A stretch of 64,000 nt of DNA from Rhizomys pruinosus (taxonomy: Eukaryota > Chordata > Mammalia > Rodentia > Spalacidae): positions 1,366,640-1,430,639 of the forward strand of contig VZQC01011939.1 of the NCBI GenBank assembly GCA_009823505.1, in the 5' to 3' direction. Under the pieces are notes generated by a model, which made no database searches, had not been told where the DNA came from, and saw only the letters and a program-made list of their open reading frames with translations. Below, one piece after another: positions 53,452 to 64,000 of the stretch. Within the stretch, counting starts at the first letter, position 1; each line of letters starts with the position of its first letter. A program made the translations under genes and the position numbers.

Positions 53452-55893
53452 GTGTGTGTGGGCCTACATGTGTGTATGTGCACCACATGCATGCAATTCA
53501 TGGCAGAAGTCTATAAAACATTTCAAAAAGACCTACAACCATTATTACTGAAACTGTTTAGAAGGATACAATCAGAGGGAATTCTCCCAAATTCCTTCTA
53601 TGAAGCCAGCATCACTCTATTACCAAAACCAGGCAAAGATACAACTAAAAAGGAGAATTATAGACCCATCTCCCTAATGAACACAGATGCCAAAATTCTG
53701 AACAGGATACTGGCAAATCGCATACAGACCCACATCAAGAAGATCATCCATCATGACCAAGTTGGATTCATACCAGAGATGCAGGGATGGTTCAACATAC
53801 GAAAATCAATAAACATCATCAAACACATAAACGGAATCAAAGACAAAAACCACACCATCATCTCAATTGATGCTGAAAAAGCCTTTGACAAAATCCAGCA
53901 TCCCTTCATGCTTAAAGTCCTAGAAGGAATTGGATTGGAGGGATCATTCCTCAATGTAATCAAAGCCATATACAGGAAACCCACAGCCAATATCATCCTA
54001 AATGGGGAAATGACAGAAACATTCCCTTTAAAGGTAGGAACTCGGCAAGGCTGCCCCCTGTCACCACTCCTCTTCAATATAGTGCTTGAAACACTTGCTA
54101 GAGCAATAAGGCAAGAAAAGGAAATTAAAGGAGTACTAATTGGAAAAGAGGAAGTCAAGCTATCCCTATTTGCTGATGATATGATTGTTTACTTAAGGGA
54201 TGCTAAAAACTCCACCAGAAAACTCCTAGAAACGATTAACAGCTTCAGCAAAGTGGCAGGATACAAAATTAACCTTAAAAAATCAATGGCCTTTCTTTAC
54301 ACCAAGAACAAGCAACTGGAGAAAGAATTCAAAGAGACCTTCCCACTCACAATAGCCTCAAAAACAATAAAATACCTAGGAACAAACCTAACCAAAGACA
54401 CCAAAGACCTCTACAACAAAAATTTTAAACCCTTAAAGAAAGAAATTGAAGAAGACCTCAGAAGATGGAAAAACCTCCCATGCTCATGGATTGGGAAAAT
54501 TAACATTGTAAAAATGTCCATTTTACCAAAACTCTTGTATAGATTTAATGCAATCCCAATCAAAATCCCCAAGAGTTTCTTCACAGGCTTGGAAACAAAA
54601 GTTCTTAAATTCATTTGGAAAAACAAAAGACCCCGAATAGCCAAATCAATCCTGAGTGAAAAGAGCTACACAGGAGGGATCTCTATACCAGATTTTAAAC
54701 TATACTACAGGGCTATAGTCATAAAAACAGCCTGGTACTGGCACAAAAACAGACCTGTTGACCAATGGAACAAAACCGAAGATCCAAATCTGAGCACATA
54801 CAATTTCAGCCATCTCATATTTGACAAGGGGGCCAAGAAACCACAATGGAGAAAAGACAGCATCTTCAGCAAGTGGTGTTGGCAAAACTGGATCACCACT
54901 TGTAGAAGAATGAAATTAAACCCCTACCTCTCACCCTGTACAAAAGTCAACTCCAGATGGATTAAAGACCTCAACGTGAAACCCCAAACTCTGAAGGTGA
55001 TAGAAGAAAAAGTTGGCAGCAGACTACAAGACATAGGCGTAGGAAAAGACTTCCTAAATCAGACAGCAGCTGCACAAGAATTAAGGTCGACAATTGACAA
55101 ATGGGACCTCATCAAACTCAAAAGCTTCTGTACATCAAAAGAAACAATCAAGGAAGTGAAGAGAAATCCCACAGAGTGGGAGGAAACCTTCACTGCAGAT
55201 ACATCTGACAAAGCATTGATTTCCAGAATATATAAACTACTCAAAAAACAAAGAAAAAAGAAAACAAATGACCCGCTCAATAGATGGAGCAAAGAACTGA
55301 ACAGAGACTTCACAAGCGAGGAATTAGAGATGTCTGAGAAACACCTCAAGAACTGCTCAACATCACTAATCATTAAGGAAATGCAAATGAAAACCACTTT
55401 AAGATATCATCTTACTCCAATAAGACTGGCTAGGATCAAGAAAACAAATGATACCAAGTGCTGGAGAGGTTGTGGGGAAAGGGGAACACTCATCCACTGC
55501 TGGTGGGAATGTAAACTCGTACAGCCACTATGGAAAGCAGTGTGGAGAACCCTTGGAAGACTTGGAATGAACTTGCCACCCGACCCAGCCATACCACTCC
55601 TGGGCATGTACCCTCAAGACTTACGCCACCACAGAGATACATGCACGGCCATGTTTATTTCAGCTCTCTTCACAATAGCAAAGAGCTGGAACCAACCTAA
55701 ATGCCCCTCAACTGACGAATGGATAGAGAAAATGTGGTACATCTACACAATGGAGTTCTATGCAGCAGTAAAGAAAGACGACATCACGAGCTTTGCAGGA
55801 AAATGGCTGGAGCTAGAGGACATCATGCTGAGTGAAGTAACACAGTCCCAGAAAAACAAACGACGAATGGTATCCCTCATCTGTGGATGCTAG
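53452..55893 (+). CDS. 5'-truncated LINE-1 ORF2 (reverse transcriptase and C-terminal domain)
   Basis: The 813-codon frame has no stop or frameshift. LINE-1 similarity starts near residue 17 (about 53500); the ATG at 53452 lies in flanking GT-rich DNA and is not native. RT motifs are visible: YRPISLMN (70-77), the first catalytic Asp in [11 protein letters not shown] (D140), [12 protein letters not shown] (198-209) and FADDM with D242 and D243 (FADDM codons 54169-54183). The C-terminal CX3CX7HX4C motif is C670, C674, H682, C687. Aligning these Asp residues to human ORF2 (D600, D702, D703; 1275 aa) implies that ~460 N-terminal residues, including the endonuclease, are missing while the C-terminus is complete. 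It cannot be autonomous. The intact frame points to a young insertion. Confidence 0.95.
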   Translation: MCVGLHVCMCTTCMQFMAEVYKTFQKDLQPLLLKLFRRIQSEGILPNSFYEASITLLPKPGKDTTKKENYRPISLMNTDAKILNRILANRIQTHIKKIIHHDQVGFIPEMQGWFNIRKSINIIKHINGIKDKNHTIISIDAEKAFDKIQHPFMLKVLEGIGLEGSFLNVIKAIYRKPTANIILNGEMTETFPLKVGTRQGCPLSPLLFNIVLETLARAIRQEKEIKGVLIGKEEVKLSLFADDMIVYLRDAKNSTRKLLETINSFSKVAGYKINLKKSMAFLYTKNKQLEKEFKETFPLTIASKTIKYLGTNLTKDTKDLYNKNFKPLKKEIEEDLRRWKNLPCSWIGKINIVKMSILPKLLYRFNAIPIKIPKSFFTGLETKVLKFIWKNKRPRIAKSILSEKSYTGGISIPDFKLYYRAIVIKTAWYWHKNRPVDQWNKTEDPNLSTYNFSHLIFDKGAKKPQWRKDSIFSKWCWQNWITTCRRMKLNPYLSPCTKVNSRWIKDLNVKPQTLKVIEEKVGSRLQDIGVGKDFLNQTAAAQELRSTIDKWDLIKLKSFCTSKETIKEVKRNPTEWEETFTADTSDKALISRIYKLLKKQRKKKTNDPLNRWSKELNRDFTSEELEMSEKHLKNCSTSLIIKEMQMKTTLRYHLTPIRLARIKKTNDTKCWRGCGERGTLIHCWWECKLVQPLWKAVWRTLGRLGMNLPPDPAIPLLGMYPQDLRHHRDTCTAMFISALFTIAKSWNQPKCPSTDEWIEKMWYIYTMEFYAAVKKDDITSFAGKWLELEDIMLSEVTQSQKNKRRMVSLICGC

Positions 55894-56220
55894 TGCCAAT
55901 TACCCAGTTGTAAGTATTTCTTGTGTACGGCCCCCTGAGCTTCTGTCCAAAGCAGTTGGACATAATGCATTTTGGAAACAACAACAACAACAGAAAAAAC
56001 TGCATCAAAGAACTGACTGAAACAGTGAACTTCTGCTCAAAACAGTCAACTTCCTCATGGAGAATATTGAGAAAGACTAAGAGATGAAAAGCATGTTTGG
56101 CAGAATGCATGAGCTCTGGCGGGGTGGGGGAATGGGCGGGAACATGGGTCTAGATTTGTTAAAAAAATAAAAATAAATTTATGTGAAATAAAAATGAAAT
56201 AAAAGAACATAAAAAAATAA
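53497..56220 (+). mobile_element. LINE-1 3' half with 3' UTR and A-rich tail
   Basis: After the ORF2 stop (55891-55893) comes a ~330-bp 3' UTR with a G-rich polypurine segment (about 56117-56142) and an A/T-rich tail of aaaataaa words. 5' truncation is the usual outcome of target-primed reverse transcription. A clean target duplication could not be identified. Confidence 0.9.
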
Positions 56221-56289
56221 AATGAAAAAGAAGGCTTGTGCCACCATGTCCTGCTCATCCTCCTTTTAATTTAAAAAAAAAGAAAGCAT

Positions 56290-56394
56290 GTGCTCACTTC
56301 AGCAGCACATATACTAAAATTGGAATGATACAGAGAAGATTAGCATGGCCCCTGCACAAGGATGACACACAAATTTGTGAAGCGTTCCATATTT
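56290..56394 (+). pseudogene. U6 snRNA retropseudogene, full length
   Basis: It matches U6 from gtgctc to the end ccatattt. Essentially every CpG of functional U6 has become CA or TG (for example ttcagcagcac, ggaatgata, cacacaaatttgtg). It is followed by a short A stretch and flanked by aaaaaagaaag at 56276-56286 and 56400-56410, target duplications of LINE-1-mediated insertion. There is no T4 terminator and no PSE/TATA promoter, so it is not an active U6 gene. Confidence 0.96.
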
Positions 56395-56410
56395 AAAACA
56401 AAAAAGAAAG

Positions 56411-56640
56411 GTTGAGTACAGGCCATGGGAGCAAGCCAGTAACAGTGTTCCTCCCTGGCCTGTTCGAGCTCCTACTTCCAGGTTCCTGGCCTGAGTTCCT
56501 ACCTCGGGCTCCCTCAGTGATTAATTCTGACTTGGGAGATGTAAGATGAATAAACCTTTTCCTCCCAAGTTGGTTTTGGCCAGTGTTTTTATCTCAGCAA
56601 TGGACAGTAACTAGGACAGAGAGTAGGGTCATTTCATCTC
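56411..56640 (+). mobile_element. Rodent interspersed repeat fragment
   Basis: gaataaaccttttcctccc, ttggccagtgtttttatctc and gacagtaactaggacag are shared with 42430-42612 in part. Confidence 0.5.
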
Positions 56641-56740
56641 AGTGAGGCAGCCTTGATCTAGACAGGAGCCTGGGTACACTGCTCAGGAAGGAAGTCCACA
56701 GCTCCAAGGCAGAGCTGGGAGATCTTGGGTGCCCTCCTGC

Positions 56741-57340
56741 CATGCCTTCCGTGGGTCTGGCCCACCTGCCATGCCTTCCGTGGGTCTGGCCCTCCTGCCA
56801 TGCCTTCCGTGGGTCTGGCCCACCTGCCATGCCTTCCGTGGGTCTGGCCCACCTGCCATGCCTTCCGTGGGTCTGGCCCACCTGCCATTCCTTCCGTGGG
56901 TCTGGCCCACCTGCCATTCCTTCTGTGGGTCTGGCCCACCTGCCATTCCTTCCGTGGGTCTGGCCCTCCTGCCATGCCTTCCGTGGGTCTGGCCCACCCG
57001 CCATGCCTTCCGTGGGTCTGGCCCACCTGCCATTCCTTCCGTGGGTCTGGCCCACCTGTCATGCCTTCCGTGGGTCTGGCCCACCTGCCATGCCTTCCGT
57101 GGGTCTGACCCACCTGCCATTCCTTCCGTGGGTCTGGCCCTCCTGCCATGCCTTCTGTGGGTCTGGCCCACCTGCATGCCTTCCTTGGGTCTGGCCCACC
57201 TGCCATTCCTTCCGTGGGTCTGGCCCACCTGTCATGCCTTCCGTGGGTCTGGCCCACCTGCCATGCCTTCCGTGGGTCTGGCCCACCTGCCATTCCTTCT
57301 GTGGGTCTGGCCCTCCTGCCATGCCTTCTGTGGGTCAGGC
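56741..57340 (+). repeat. Minisatellite, 29-bp unit, ~20.6 copies
   Basis: The unit is catgccttccgtgggtctgg plus cccacctgc. Units start every 29 bp from 56741 to 57320 with one 1-bp deletion near 57174. Common variants are cattcc for catgcc and ccctcc for cccacc. Long frames on both strands result from the lack of stops in the unit. Confidence 0.97.
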
Positions 57341-57592
57341 CATTCACACAGAGGTTCGTGTTCTGTCTTTCACTTCCTGCAGCAAGAAGAATCCAAAGGA
57401 TGGACCTGGTTCATGGGCCTCAGTTTCCCCACATATGGAAGCTGTCAGGCTGCTGTCCACTCCATCTAACGATGCCAGAACGATTTGGGGAAAAGCCCAA
57501 ATACACAGCGAGAAGTCAGGAGTTGATGTGCATTCCTTCGCACTGTCTGTGCTATCACTGTCCAAATTCTGGATGGTGCCTTCAGAAAACAA

Positions 57593-57757
57593 GGGTGGCA
57601 AGATAGCTCGGCAGGTAAAGGGGCTTGCTGCCAAGCCTGATGACCTGTGTTCAATCTCTCAGACCCACACGATGGAAGGAGAGAACCCGTAAGTGGTCCT
57701 CTAACCTCTATGTGCATGCCATGGCACACACACATAAAAATAAATAAATAAAAATGA
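57593..57757 (+). mobile_element. B3 SINE
   Basis: gtggcaagatagctcggcagg, taaaggggcttgctgccaagc, gatgacctgtgttcaatc and an aaataaataaa tail are close to the B3 consensus. Confidence 0.88.
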
Positions 57758-58873
57758 ATATAAATAACAATTTTAAATTTTTTAAAGAAAAAGAAAACGT
57801 TTCTCAAACTGTGAACAATCCTTCTCAACTATAAAAAGGTTACTTTGTTTTTATGGCTCCCAGGGCTTGCCGATGCCTAGCTTTGATTGCCCTTCTTAGT
57901 GGACTTGGAGTCTTCCACCCCCAGCACACCCATCACCAGCCAGATGCCGAAGAACACTGTGATTTGAGATCTGTGGCCCCAAATGGAACATTCTCATTAA
58001 TTTCCCAGATTCATGGTACCCTGGACAGCCTCCGGCAAAAGGCCTGGAATACAGCCCCCAGCAGCTCATCTTGTTTGCTGGGACCTGGAGACCCAAACCA
58101 GGTGAGCGCGAACAGCACACGTGTGCCCTCCCAATTCCCAGAGGCTGCTAGACCATCAACAAGGGGTGGCTCCGTCTTGGGGTTCCAGAGGACAATGCTC
58201 CCCAGACTCTCACATGTGACCTTCAGGGGCCCATGACAGGTACAGACAGCACTTGGATCAGGGCCTGTTTTTTCTCTTCTTTTATTTTAATTGATCAATT
58301 TTTCTATCCTTTCCCCAAGATCCCGTCACAGGTTCTGGGGCTCAGGACACAGGGATGTTCCTAGGGTAACTGATCATCAGCCCAGAACAGCAGATCGGCG
58401 ATGGGTCCTCCCCACTCGACACCCAATGCTGCCCAGTGGCTGGTCTTCACCTAGCCACATGGGGCCTTGTAGGACAGGCAAGGACAGTGTCAGGGGCAGC
58501 TATGCTGGTCCTTTATGTGGAAGTGGCCAGGTGACGACCCTCAGGGCTCTCCCAGTGCTGACGGCCCAGTCTTCTCTTCGTCCTCCCAGTGTTCCCTTTC
58601 CCTGGAGGTCGGTGGCCCCTGGTGCCAAGTCCGCTGCCAGTAGATGCAGGCTCACCAAGCACTTTCTCAGCTCTGCTCCCCAGGAAAGCCGTGATGATAG
58701 TGGTTCCCAGTGCCTTGTGGAGATCTCTGCCCAATCTCTGAACTGCAGCCTCGGAACAGGAGCCTCATTCCCAAACCGTGACAAGGACACACATACACAC
58801 TGCCAAATCAGAATCTGAAAGCAGTATCCACAAGGGCCTGTATAGGATCTCATGCATGTTTCTGGAACTTTCT
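57758..58873. other. Non-repetitive region, no gene recognised
   Basis: About 1.1 kb lacks SINEs. Frames at 57853-58236 and 58291-58818 match no known family and show no clear splice support. Confidence 0.4.
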
Positions 58874-58889
58874 GAGCCTTAGATTTTGT

Positions 58890-59141
58890 TTGTTTTGTTT
58901 TTTTTTAATTTTATTTATTTCTGTATGTGTATGAATGTACTGTCTGCATGCAAGTCTGTGCGCCCGTGTCATGCAATGCCGCGGAGGTCAGAAGAGGGTC
59001 TCGGATTCCCCTGGAACTGGAGTTCTCCTGGAATTGGAGTTTCAGACGGCTCTCGGCCGCCATGTGGGTGCTGGGGATCGAACCCGGGTCCTCTGTAAGA
59101 GCGGTCGGCACTCTTAACCGCTAGGCCATCTCTCCAGCCCC
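58890..59141 (-). mobile_element. B2 SINE, young, full length, 16-bp target duplication
   Basis: gagccttagattttgt flanks it at 58874-58889 and 59142-59157. It carries the internal 17-bp duplication (about 59009-59042), intact CpGs (gcgcccgtgtc, gccgcggagg) and the B box reverse gggatcgaacccg. Confidence 0.97.
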
Positions 59142-59157
59142 GAGCCTTAGATTTTGT

Positions 59158-59736
59158 AATGGTTTATATTGATTATTGTGGTGGATAATCTTGTTTGTGA
59201 GCTTGAGAGAGAGAATCTCATCTGAGGAATTTCCTCTACTGCCGTGTCTGTGGGGCATTTTCTTGATTGTTGTGGGATATGGTGCCCCCCCAGCAGGTGG
59301 TCCTGTGTTATTATGAGAAAGCAGGTTGAGCAAGCCAGGGGAAGCAAGAGGGTACGCAGCATTCCTCCACAGCCTGTGCTTTGGTTCAGACTCCAGGGTC
59401 CTTCCTCAACTGCTCCCCAACTTCCCCTGTTCATATCCCGAGTTGGTTGTGTGGCTTTAACTGAAGTCTTTCAAAGATCTCAGTGTTGCTTCTTCATAGA
59501 AAATCAATAGCCCTTCGGCCTCTGTCTCATCTCCTCCCGAGACCTAGCTTTCTAGCTCTAAGAATCATTCATTTCTTGCAGAGTCCTTGGGCTTTTCTGT
59601 GTAGCCAGTCGTGTTCTTTATAAAGAGACAGAGGGGTTCTTTCTAATTCTCTCATCTCTTTAATCTTTTCCTTGGTTTATTTTAGTACGTGGAGTTCTGA
59701 TATGATACTAAATAGGATAGTACGAAAGGGGCCGGC
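59158..59736. other. Mixed old repeat fragments, no gene recognised
   Basis: The 59320-59470 stretch resembles the repeat fragments at 42430 and 56411. The rest shows nothing I can name. Confidence 0.4.
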
Positions 59737-59737
59737 A

Positions 59738-59890
59738 AGAAGGCTCAGTGTGGAAGGAGCTTGCTGTGCAGGTGTTAGGATCTGTGTTTGCAGCCCCCGT
59801 ATGTATGTAAAGGCCAGGCCTGTTGCCAGTGCCCTGGGTACTGGTGAACCCAGAGCTCTATAGCCAGGTGGACCAGGTGGGAGCTCACCA
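59738..59890 (+). mobile_element. B3/B4-type SINE
   Basis: gccggcaagaaggctcagtg and gatctgtgtttgcagccccc are tRNA-type SINE words. Confidence 0.6.
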
Positions 59891-59907
59891 ACCATCCAGG
59901 GTGTTGG

Positions 59908-60030
59908 GGGGCTCACCAACCAGCCAGGCAGGGCTCACCAACCAGCCAGGCAGGGGCTCACCAACCAGCCAGGCAGGGGCTCACCAACCAGCCAGGCAGG
60001 GGCTCACCAACCAGCCAGGCAGGCAGCCAA
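59908..60030 (+). repeat. Minisatellite, 23-bp unit, ~5 copies
   Basis: ggggctcaccaaccagccaggca recurs at 22-23-bp spacing. A less regular first unit reads gagctcaccaaccatccaggg (about 59880). Confidence 0.95.
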
Positions 60031-60487
60031 AGCACTGCGCCCCAGCTTCAGAGAGACCCAGTTGAAAACAGTGAGGTTGTAGGAAGCTTTTCTTTTTATG
60101 CCGAAAAGGGACCATGCTAAGGGGGATGTGGACACAGCGCCTGCTTTGCAGACACTGCGGGGAGCTGGCCCCTCAGCACAGAGACCAGCAGGCTGCTTCT
60201 GGTAGCCCAACCTAAGTGGTAACTCCAATTTAGGCTCTTAGCCTGGACCCACAAGACACGTGTTCCACTCTTGGCCGTGACTTCCCACCTGCCCAGAGCT
60301 GGGACAGGAATTTCACTCATAACAGCAGCTACCCAGGTTGGTGGTCCACAAAGGGAACATTTTTCCAACCCACTGGCCACCTGAATGAAATGCAGGCCTA
60401 CCTTAGCCTGTATGCACACAATAATTAATAAAAATAACGGCTGGGAATTCCGTGATGATGTTACTATGAATTCAAATTTACTCCTTG
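60031..60487. other. No gene recognised
   Basis: Unique-looking sequence without exon support. Confidence 0.4.
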
Positions 60488-60502
60488 CAACAGCTTGCTT
60501 TT

Positions 60503-60661
60503 TTTTTTTTTTTTTTTTTGGTCTTTTCAAGACAGGGTCTTCCTGTAGCCTCAGCTGTCCTGGAACTCACTCTGTAGACCAAGCTGGCCTTGAACTCACA
60601 AACATCCGCCTGCCTCTGCCTCCCAAGTGCTAGGATTAAAGGCATGCACCACCACACCTGG
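60503..60661 (-). mobile_element. B1 SINE, antisense, with 15-bp target duplication
   Basis: caacagcttgctttt flanks it at 60488-60502 and 60662-60676. The element runs from its T-tract to ccaccacacctgg. Confidence 0.96.
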
Positions 60662-60676
60662 CAACAGCTTGCTTTT

Positions 60677-60929
60677 ATAAACCAAATGACGTCAGTTCCC
60701 AGGACCAATCCTAAGCCCCCCAACTCTGAGCCACTGCACACCTTGCTTCACCCAGTATCATGTACCTAGGCCATGCTGCTTGCTCCTCCTTGGGGCTGAA
60801 CCAGACTCTTGGCCATGCGGTGCTAGTTGGAAATCCAGCCCGCAATTCAAGCTGGATCTCCCACAGAGGTGGAATTAGTAAAGGACAGTCTCTGGTTTTC
60901 TGATGTTTAAACATAATATTCCCAAAGAG
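60677..60929. other. No gene recognised
   Basis: Short unique-looking spacer. Confidence 0.4.
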
Positions 60930-61440
60930 GTGTGTGTGAATATGTATGTGTGTATATATATAAGTGTGTATGCATATGTGTGTATGTTTGTGCATGTGTG
61001 TGTATGCACTTGTGGACACACATGTATGTGTATATATGTGTAGGTGTGTATATGTGTAGGTGTGTATATGTGTGAGTGTGCAAATGTGACTGTCTATCTG
61101 TGTGTTTGTGTGTATATGTAATACTGTATATGTGTATGTGTGTGTGTATGTATGTGTGCATGTGTATATATGCATGCTCATGTGTGCATATGTGCATGTG
61201 TATATGTGTGAGTGGGTATCTGTGATGTGTGTCTCTGTGTCTATGCAGATGTGTTTTTGTGTGTGCATGTGTGTTTATGTGCATACAAGCATGTGCATTT
61301 ATGTGCATACAAGCATGTATGCTTATGTGTGTATGTATATGTGCATATGTATGAACATGTGTATGTATGTTTGTGTGTGTGTGCATGTATCTGTGTGTAT
61401 GTTTCTATGTGTGTGACTATGTGCACACGTGTGTGCATTT
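60930..61440 (+). repeat. GT/TATG-rich alternating purine-pyrimidine tract
   Basis: About 510 bp is built of gtgtgt, tatgtg and tgcatg words. It resembles the reverse complement of the composition at 37605-38035. Confidence 0.93.
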
Positions 61441-61723
61441 GACACTCGTGTTCTGTGTTCTCTGAGATTGCTGCCTATGTGCGCTCATTGTCTCCTAATT
61501 CTGGAATGTTCTTTCCACTCTCTCTTCAGACACTGCTCTCTATTGTTCTGGTGTTCCCGTTGCGAGATCCCTGTCTCTGATGCCACCTTACAGGCCTCTC
61601 CATTCTCCTCTCTCTGGTGTTCCCTGCAGAGGCTGTTGGGGCCCCGTCCCAGGTTCAGATTCCCTCCCTGGCTATGCAGGATCCAGATGGACAGTCAGAG
61701 TGTGAGCATGGCCCTCACTTCAC

Positions 61724-62200
61724 AGTAAGAGTCCTGGAGATTCAGAAGTGTGAAAATGAAGCAGTTAGTTTTCCTCCCTGCAGTCAGGGATCAGCCTAGG
61801 AGAGGGGAAAGGGTTGCGTGTGCACTTGTCTCAAAGTGGTTTCTATGTTGTCATCACACTTCCTGCCCCGAGTTCCTTGCTGGCTGAGTTCCTCAGGGAG
61901 ATTCAGTCTAGTATGGCCCCCTCCCCAGTTTCCTATCCTATTGGTTCAGGATAAAAAGCCTTATCTAATGTGTACCCCAGGGCCGGATCCCCCCCTCTTC
62001 CAATGCACGGGCTGAGGCCCAGAGCAGCCGGCTGCACCTTGTCAACCCCAGGATGAACTGAGATGTCCAGACACGCAGAAGCAGCTGGGGAGAGGGCAGG
62101 GGATGGGGCAGCTGGAGAGGGGGTAGGGCCGGCAGTGCCTCCTGCTCATCCATGATTCTCTGGTGAGAGCTGATGCATGTCATGCTGGAAATGGGCTGTA
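61724..62200 (+). repeat. Old direct duplication, copy A
   Basis: It shares agtaagagtcctggag, gtcagcctag-like, gagttcctcagggaga and gtgcctcctgc words in order with 62883-63255. Confidence 0.75.
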
Positions 62201-62882
62201 ACACTGATTTCTGACCTGAGGTAGTGATCATTTCTGTAGCTCCTGTTTTGTTTTTATTTCTAGTGTCTCCTTTGATTGGTCCTTGGGGCACTGTCCTCAC
62301 CACATCCCGTCTGTGTCTGCAAGGTGTCCATGCTTGTTATTAGTTCCCTTCACATGTTAATTAACATCTACGCTATACCTACATTTATCTTTGTCTCTTC
62401 TGACTGTGCTTCTCTGGCATTTTAGCTTCTTTGACTCCCCCAAGTAGAGCTGTTTGACCAGCCCACCCCTGTCTGGGCTACTCTATGGTTTGATTATCCT
62501 GTTAGTCACTTTTCCCTGTGATAGAACACCTGAGAAAAACAACTGGAGAAAAGGGGGACCTTTTGAGTCTATGGTTTTGGAGGTTCCCAGTGTCCCTAGT
62601 TTCTTGGACAGAGCTCCGTGCTGGCAGGAAGGGGGTCTCTACCTCAGGCTAGAGGGAAAGCAGGGAGCAGGGACGGAACTAGGGACCAGGTATGCCCTTC
62701 GAAGGCCCAGCCACCCACTTCTTCCAAGGGGGCTCTCTCTCCAAAGGCTTCCTCAGCACCATGGGGGTGGGGGGAGCCATCCGCACAGGGGCCTGAATGC
62801 AAATGCAGTCACCTATAGCACACAGGAATGGGAAGCAGGTACTGGCCAGAGCTGCCCCCTCACCCCAAGACCCTCCCTCCAT
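62201..62882. other. Spacer between old duplicates, no gene recognised
   Basis: A weak URR1-like fragment (about 62505-62590) is possible. Otherwise nothing is recognised. Confidence 0.35.
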
Positions 62883-63255
62883 AGTAAGAGTCCTGGAGAC
62901 CCCAAGCCAAAGCAAAAAGGTCCATTTTTCCATCTTGCAAAAGTCAGTCGTCAGCCTAGAGAAAAGGCAAAACAGTGTGCTTTATATTCCTGATGGCAAC
63001 CCTCGCTGTCTGAGTTCCTCAGGGAGACTCGGTCCTTCCCACTTGTCTACATAATCCCACCCCAAATTCCCCCATCCTCGCAGACTTGACCACCCTCCCC
63101 TTCTCTGATCTGCGGGCTGAGTCACGTACCAGACTATAGCTTTCCAACCCTAAGATAAACTAGAAGGTGCCAGCTGCCAGCTGGGCAAACAGCCTGGTGC
63201 CTCCTGCCCATTCCTGAGTCTCGATGAGCTATGAACCACCTCACACTGAGAATGG
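62883..63255 (+). repeat. Old direct duplication, copy B
   Basis: It is the second copy, offset by ~1159 bp at its start. It is shorter and diverged. Confidence 0.75.
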
Positions 63256-63959
63256 ATCCAAGGCCTTATTCCGTACACGTGTGAGAAGCCGGCAGCCTGC
63301 AGCCAGAGGCCCACACCCAACAGCTGGCCGCCGCTCTGCAGACCCCACGCGGCAGCTCAGCCCCAGTCCCTGAGGAAAGAATGAATCCGTGGCCATCAGT
63401 AAGTGGGATGGATCAGCACCGCTGCATGACCTACTCTGCGGGGGAACAGTCACTTCCAGAAGAAACTGGCTTCAGGAGAGACCCCCTGAGCCTGGGTCTG
63501 AGCACAGCGCTGTTGGATAATACCACTGCTCACAAAATGTTCCTCCCGACATGTTAAAGCACACACAAAAACTGCTAACAGTGGTAACTGCAGACTGTGG
63601 GTGTCCAGCTCCGTCCATCAAGCGCACCAATCACCCACAACACAGCTTCTCACACCATGGAGCTGTGGCCACAGCAAAAGGTTTCTGAACACAAAGTAAC
63701 CAAAAATAAATTCAAAGTAAAATAAGCAATGGGTCCAGGATTTCCTGGGAGTACCCGTCCATGTTGGGTCATGTGACTTCCCGCAGCCTTCTCCCTCTGT
63801 GCTAAGTATGAAGGAACACTACACAATCTGGTGAACACCCCCTGAAACATCAGCTCAGATCTCAGACCACTGAATGTTATGACCCATGGTGACTTTTTGT
63901 GCACACAGTTTTCTGCTCTCATAGAAACATAATGGCTGAGTTATGTAAAGACTTAACTT
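63256..63959. other. No gene recognised
   Basis: Unique-looking sequence to near the window end. Confidence 0.4.
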
Positions 63960-64000
63960 TTCTTTTATTTTTTTATTTTATTTTTTTTTTTTTTTTTTTT
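63960..64000 (-). mobile_element. T-rich tract, probable A-tail of an antisense retroelement cut by the window edge
   Basis: The last 40 bases are T with a few A and C, like the start of the antisense B1/B2 copies elsewhere here. Confidence 0.5.

Noticed and set aside
53751..54158. 135-codon minus-strand frame within the LINE-1
   Set aside because: It is a shadow of the ORF2 frame, which has clear reverse-transcriptase motifs.
56290..56394. Functional U6 snRNA gene
   Set aside because: It has no U6 promoter elements or T-run terminator, has lost its CpGs and is flanked by target duplications.
56658..57692. Frames of 229-316 codons over the 29-bp repeat
   Set aside because: Same reasoning: stop-free tandem unit, mutually overlapping frames on both strands.
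60711..61386. Thr/His-rich and Cys/Val-rich frames
   Set aside because: They lie in the GT/TATG tract and reflect simple-sequence composition.

Overview
This window is nuclear DNA from a muroid rodent. It is dense with B1 (7SL-derived), B2 (tRNA-derived) and B3/B4 SINEs, CA/GT and purine-rich microsatellites, and it holds a LINE-1 of rodent type, a solo gammaretrovirus-like LTR and a rodent-specific nonautonomous DNA-transposon family. The B2 copies differ from the standard mouse B2: several carry an internal 17-bp tandem duplication. I therefore infer a non-Mus, probably cricetid-type species, but the sequence alone does not fix it. I found no multi-exon protein-coding gene that I can support. 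The only long, family-recognisable reading frame is the 5'-truncated LINE-1 ORF2 at 53.5-55.9 kb.

Layout. (1) 1-3258 is the first copy of a ~3.3 kb block that recurs at 13527-17016. Copy 1 ends at the only N (3259). The similarity between copies is patchy: about 900 bp is nearly identical, while other stretches are full of single-base indels, which suggests an assembly or gap-fill artefact. (2) 7.28-9.2 kb is a strong CpG island with GC boxes, a near-perfect RFX X-box, IRF-like GAAA repeats and a CTCF-like motif. It is the most likely promoter here, and two short candidate first exons (8004-8031 and 9424-9477) end at good splice donors. (3) 9.5-46 kb is intergenic or intronic sequence with dozens of SINEs, a 129-bp inverted repeat (33.5/34.3 kb), small minisatellites and a DNA-transposon fossil split by two retro-insertions (38.6-40.1 kb). 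(4) 46.06-47.89 kb is a 1.83 kb minisatellite of ~25-26 bp units, open in several frames on both strands. (5) 49.0-49.4 kb is a complete solo LTR inserted into a B2 SINE with a 4-bp target duplication. (6) 53.5-56.4 kb holds the LINE-1 3' half and, just past its tail, a full-length U6 snRNA retropseudogene. (7) 56.7-64 kb has a 29-bp minisatellite, a 23-bp minisatellite, a GT-rich alternating tract and an old ~1.16 kb-offset duplication.

Little here works together as a pathway. The content is explained by one putative promoter plus layers of retrotransposition (LINE-1 machinery moving B1, B2 and U6 RNA), ERV insertion and recombination, and local tandem amplification. Coordinates of old SINEs are approximate by about 10-20 bp.
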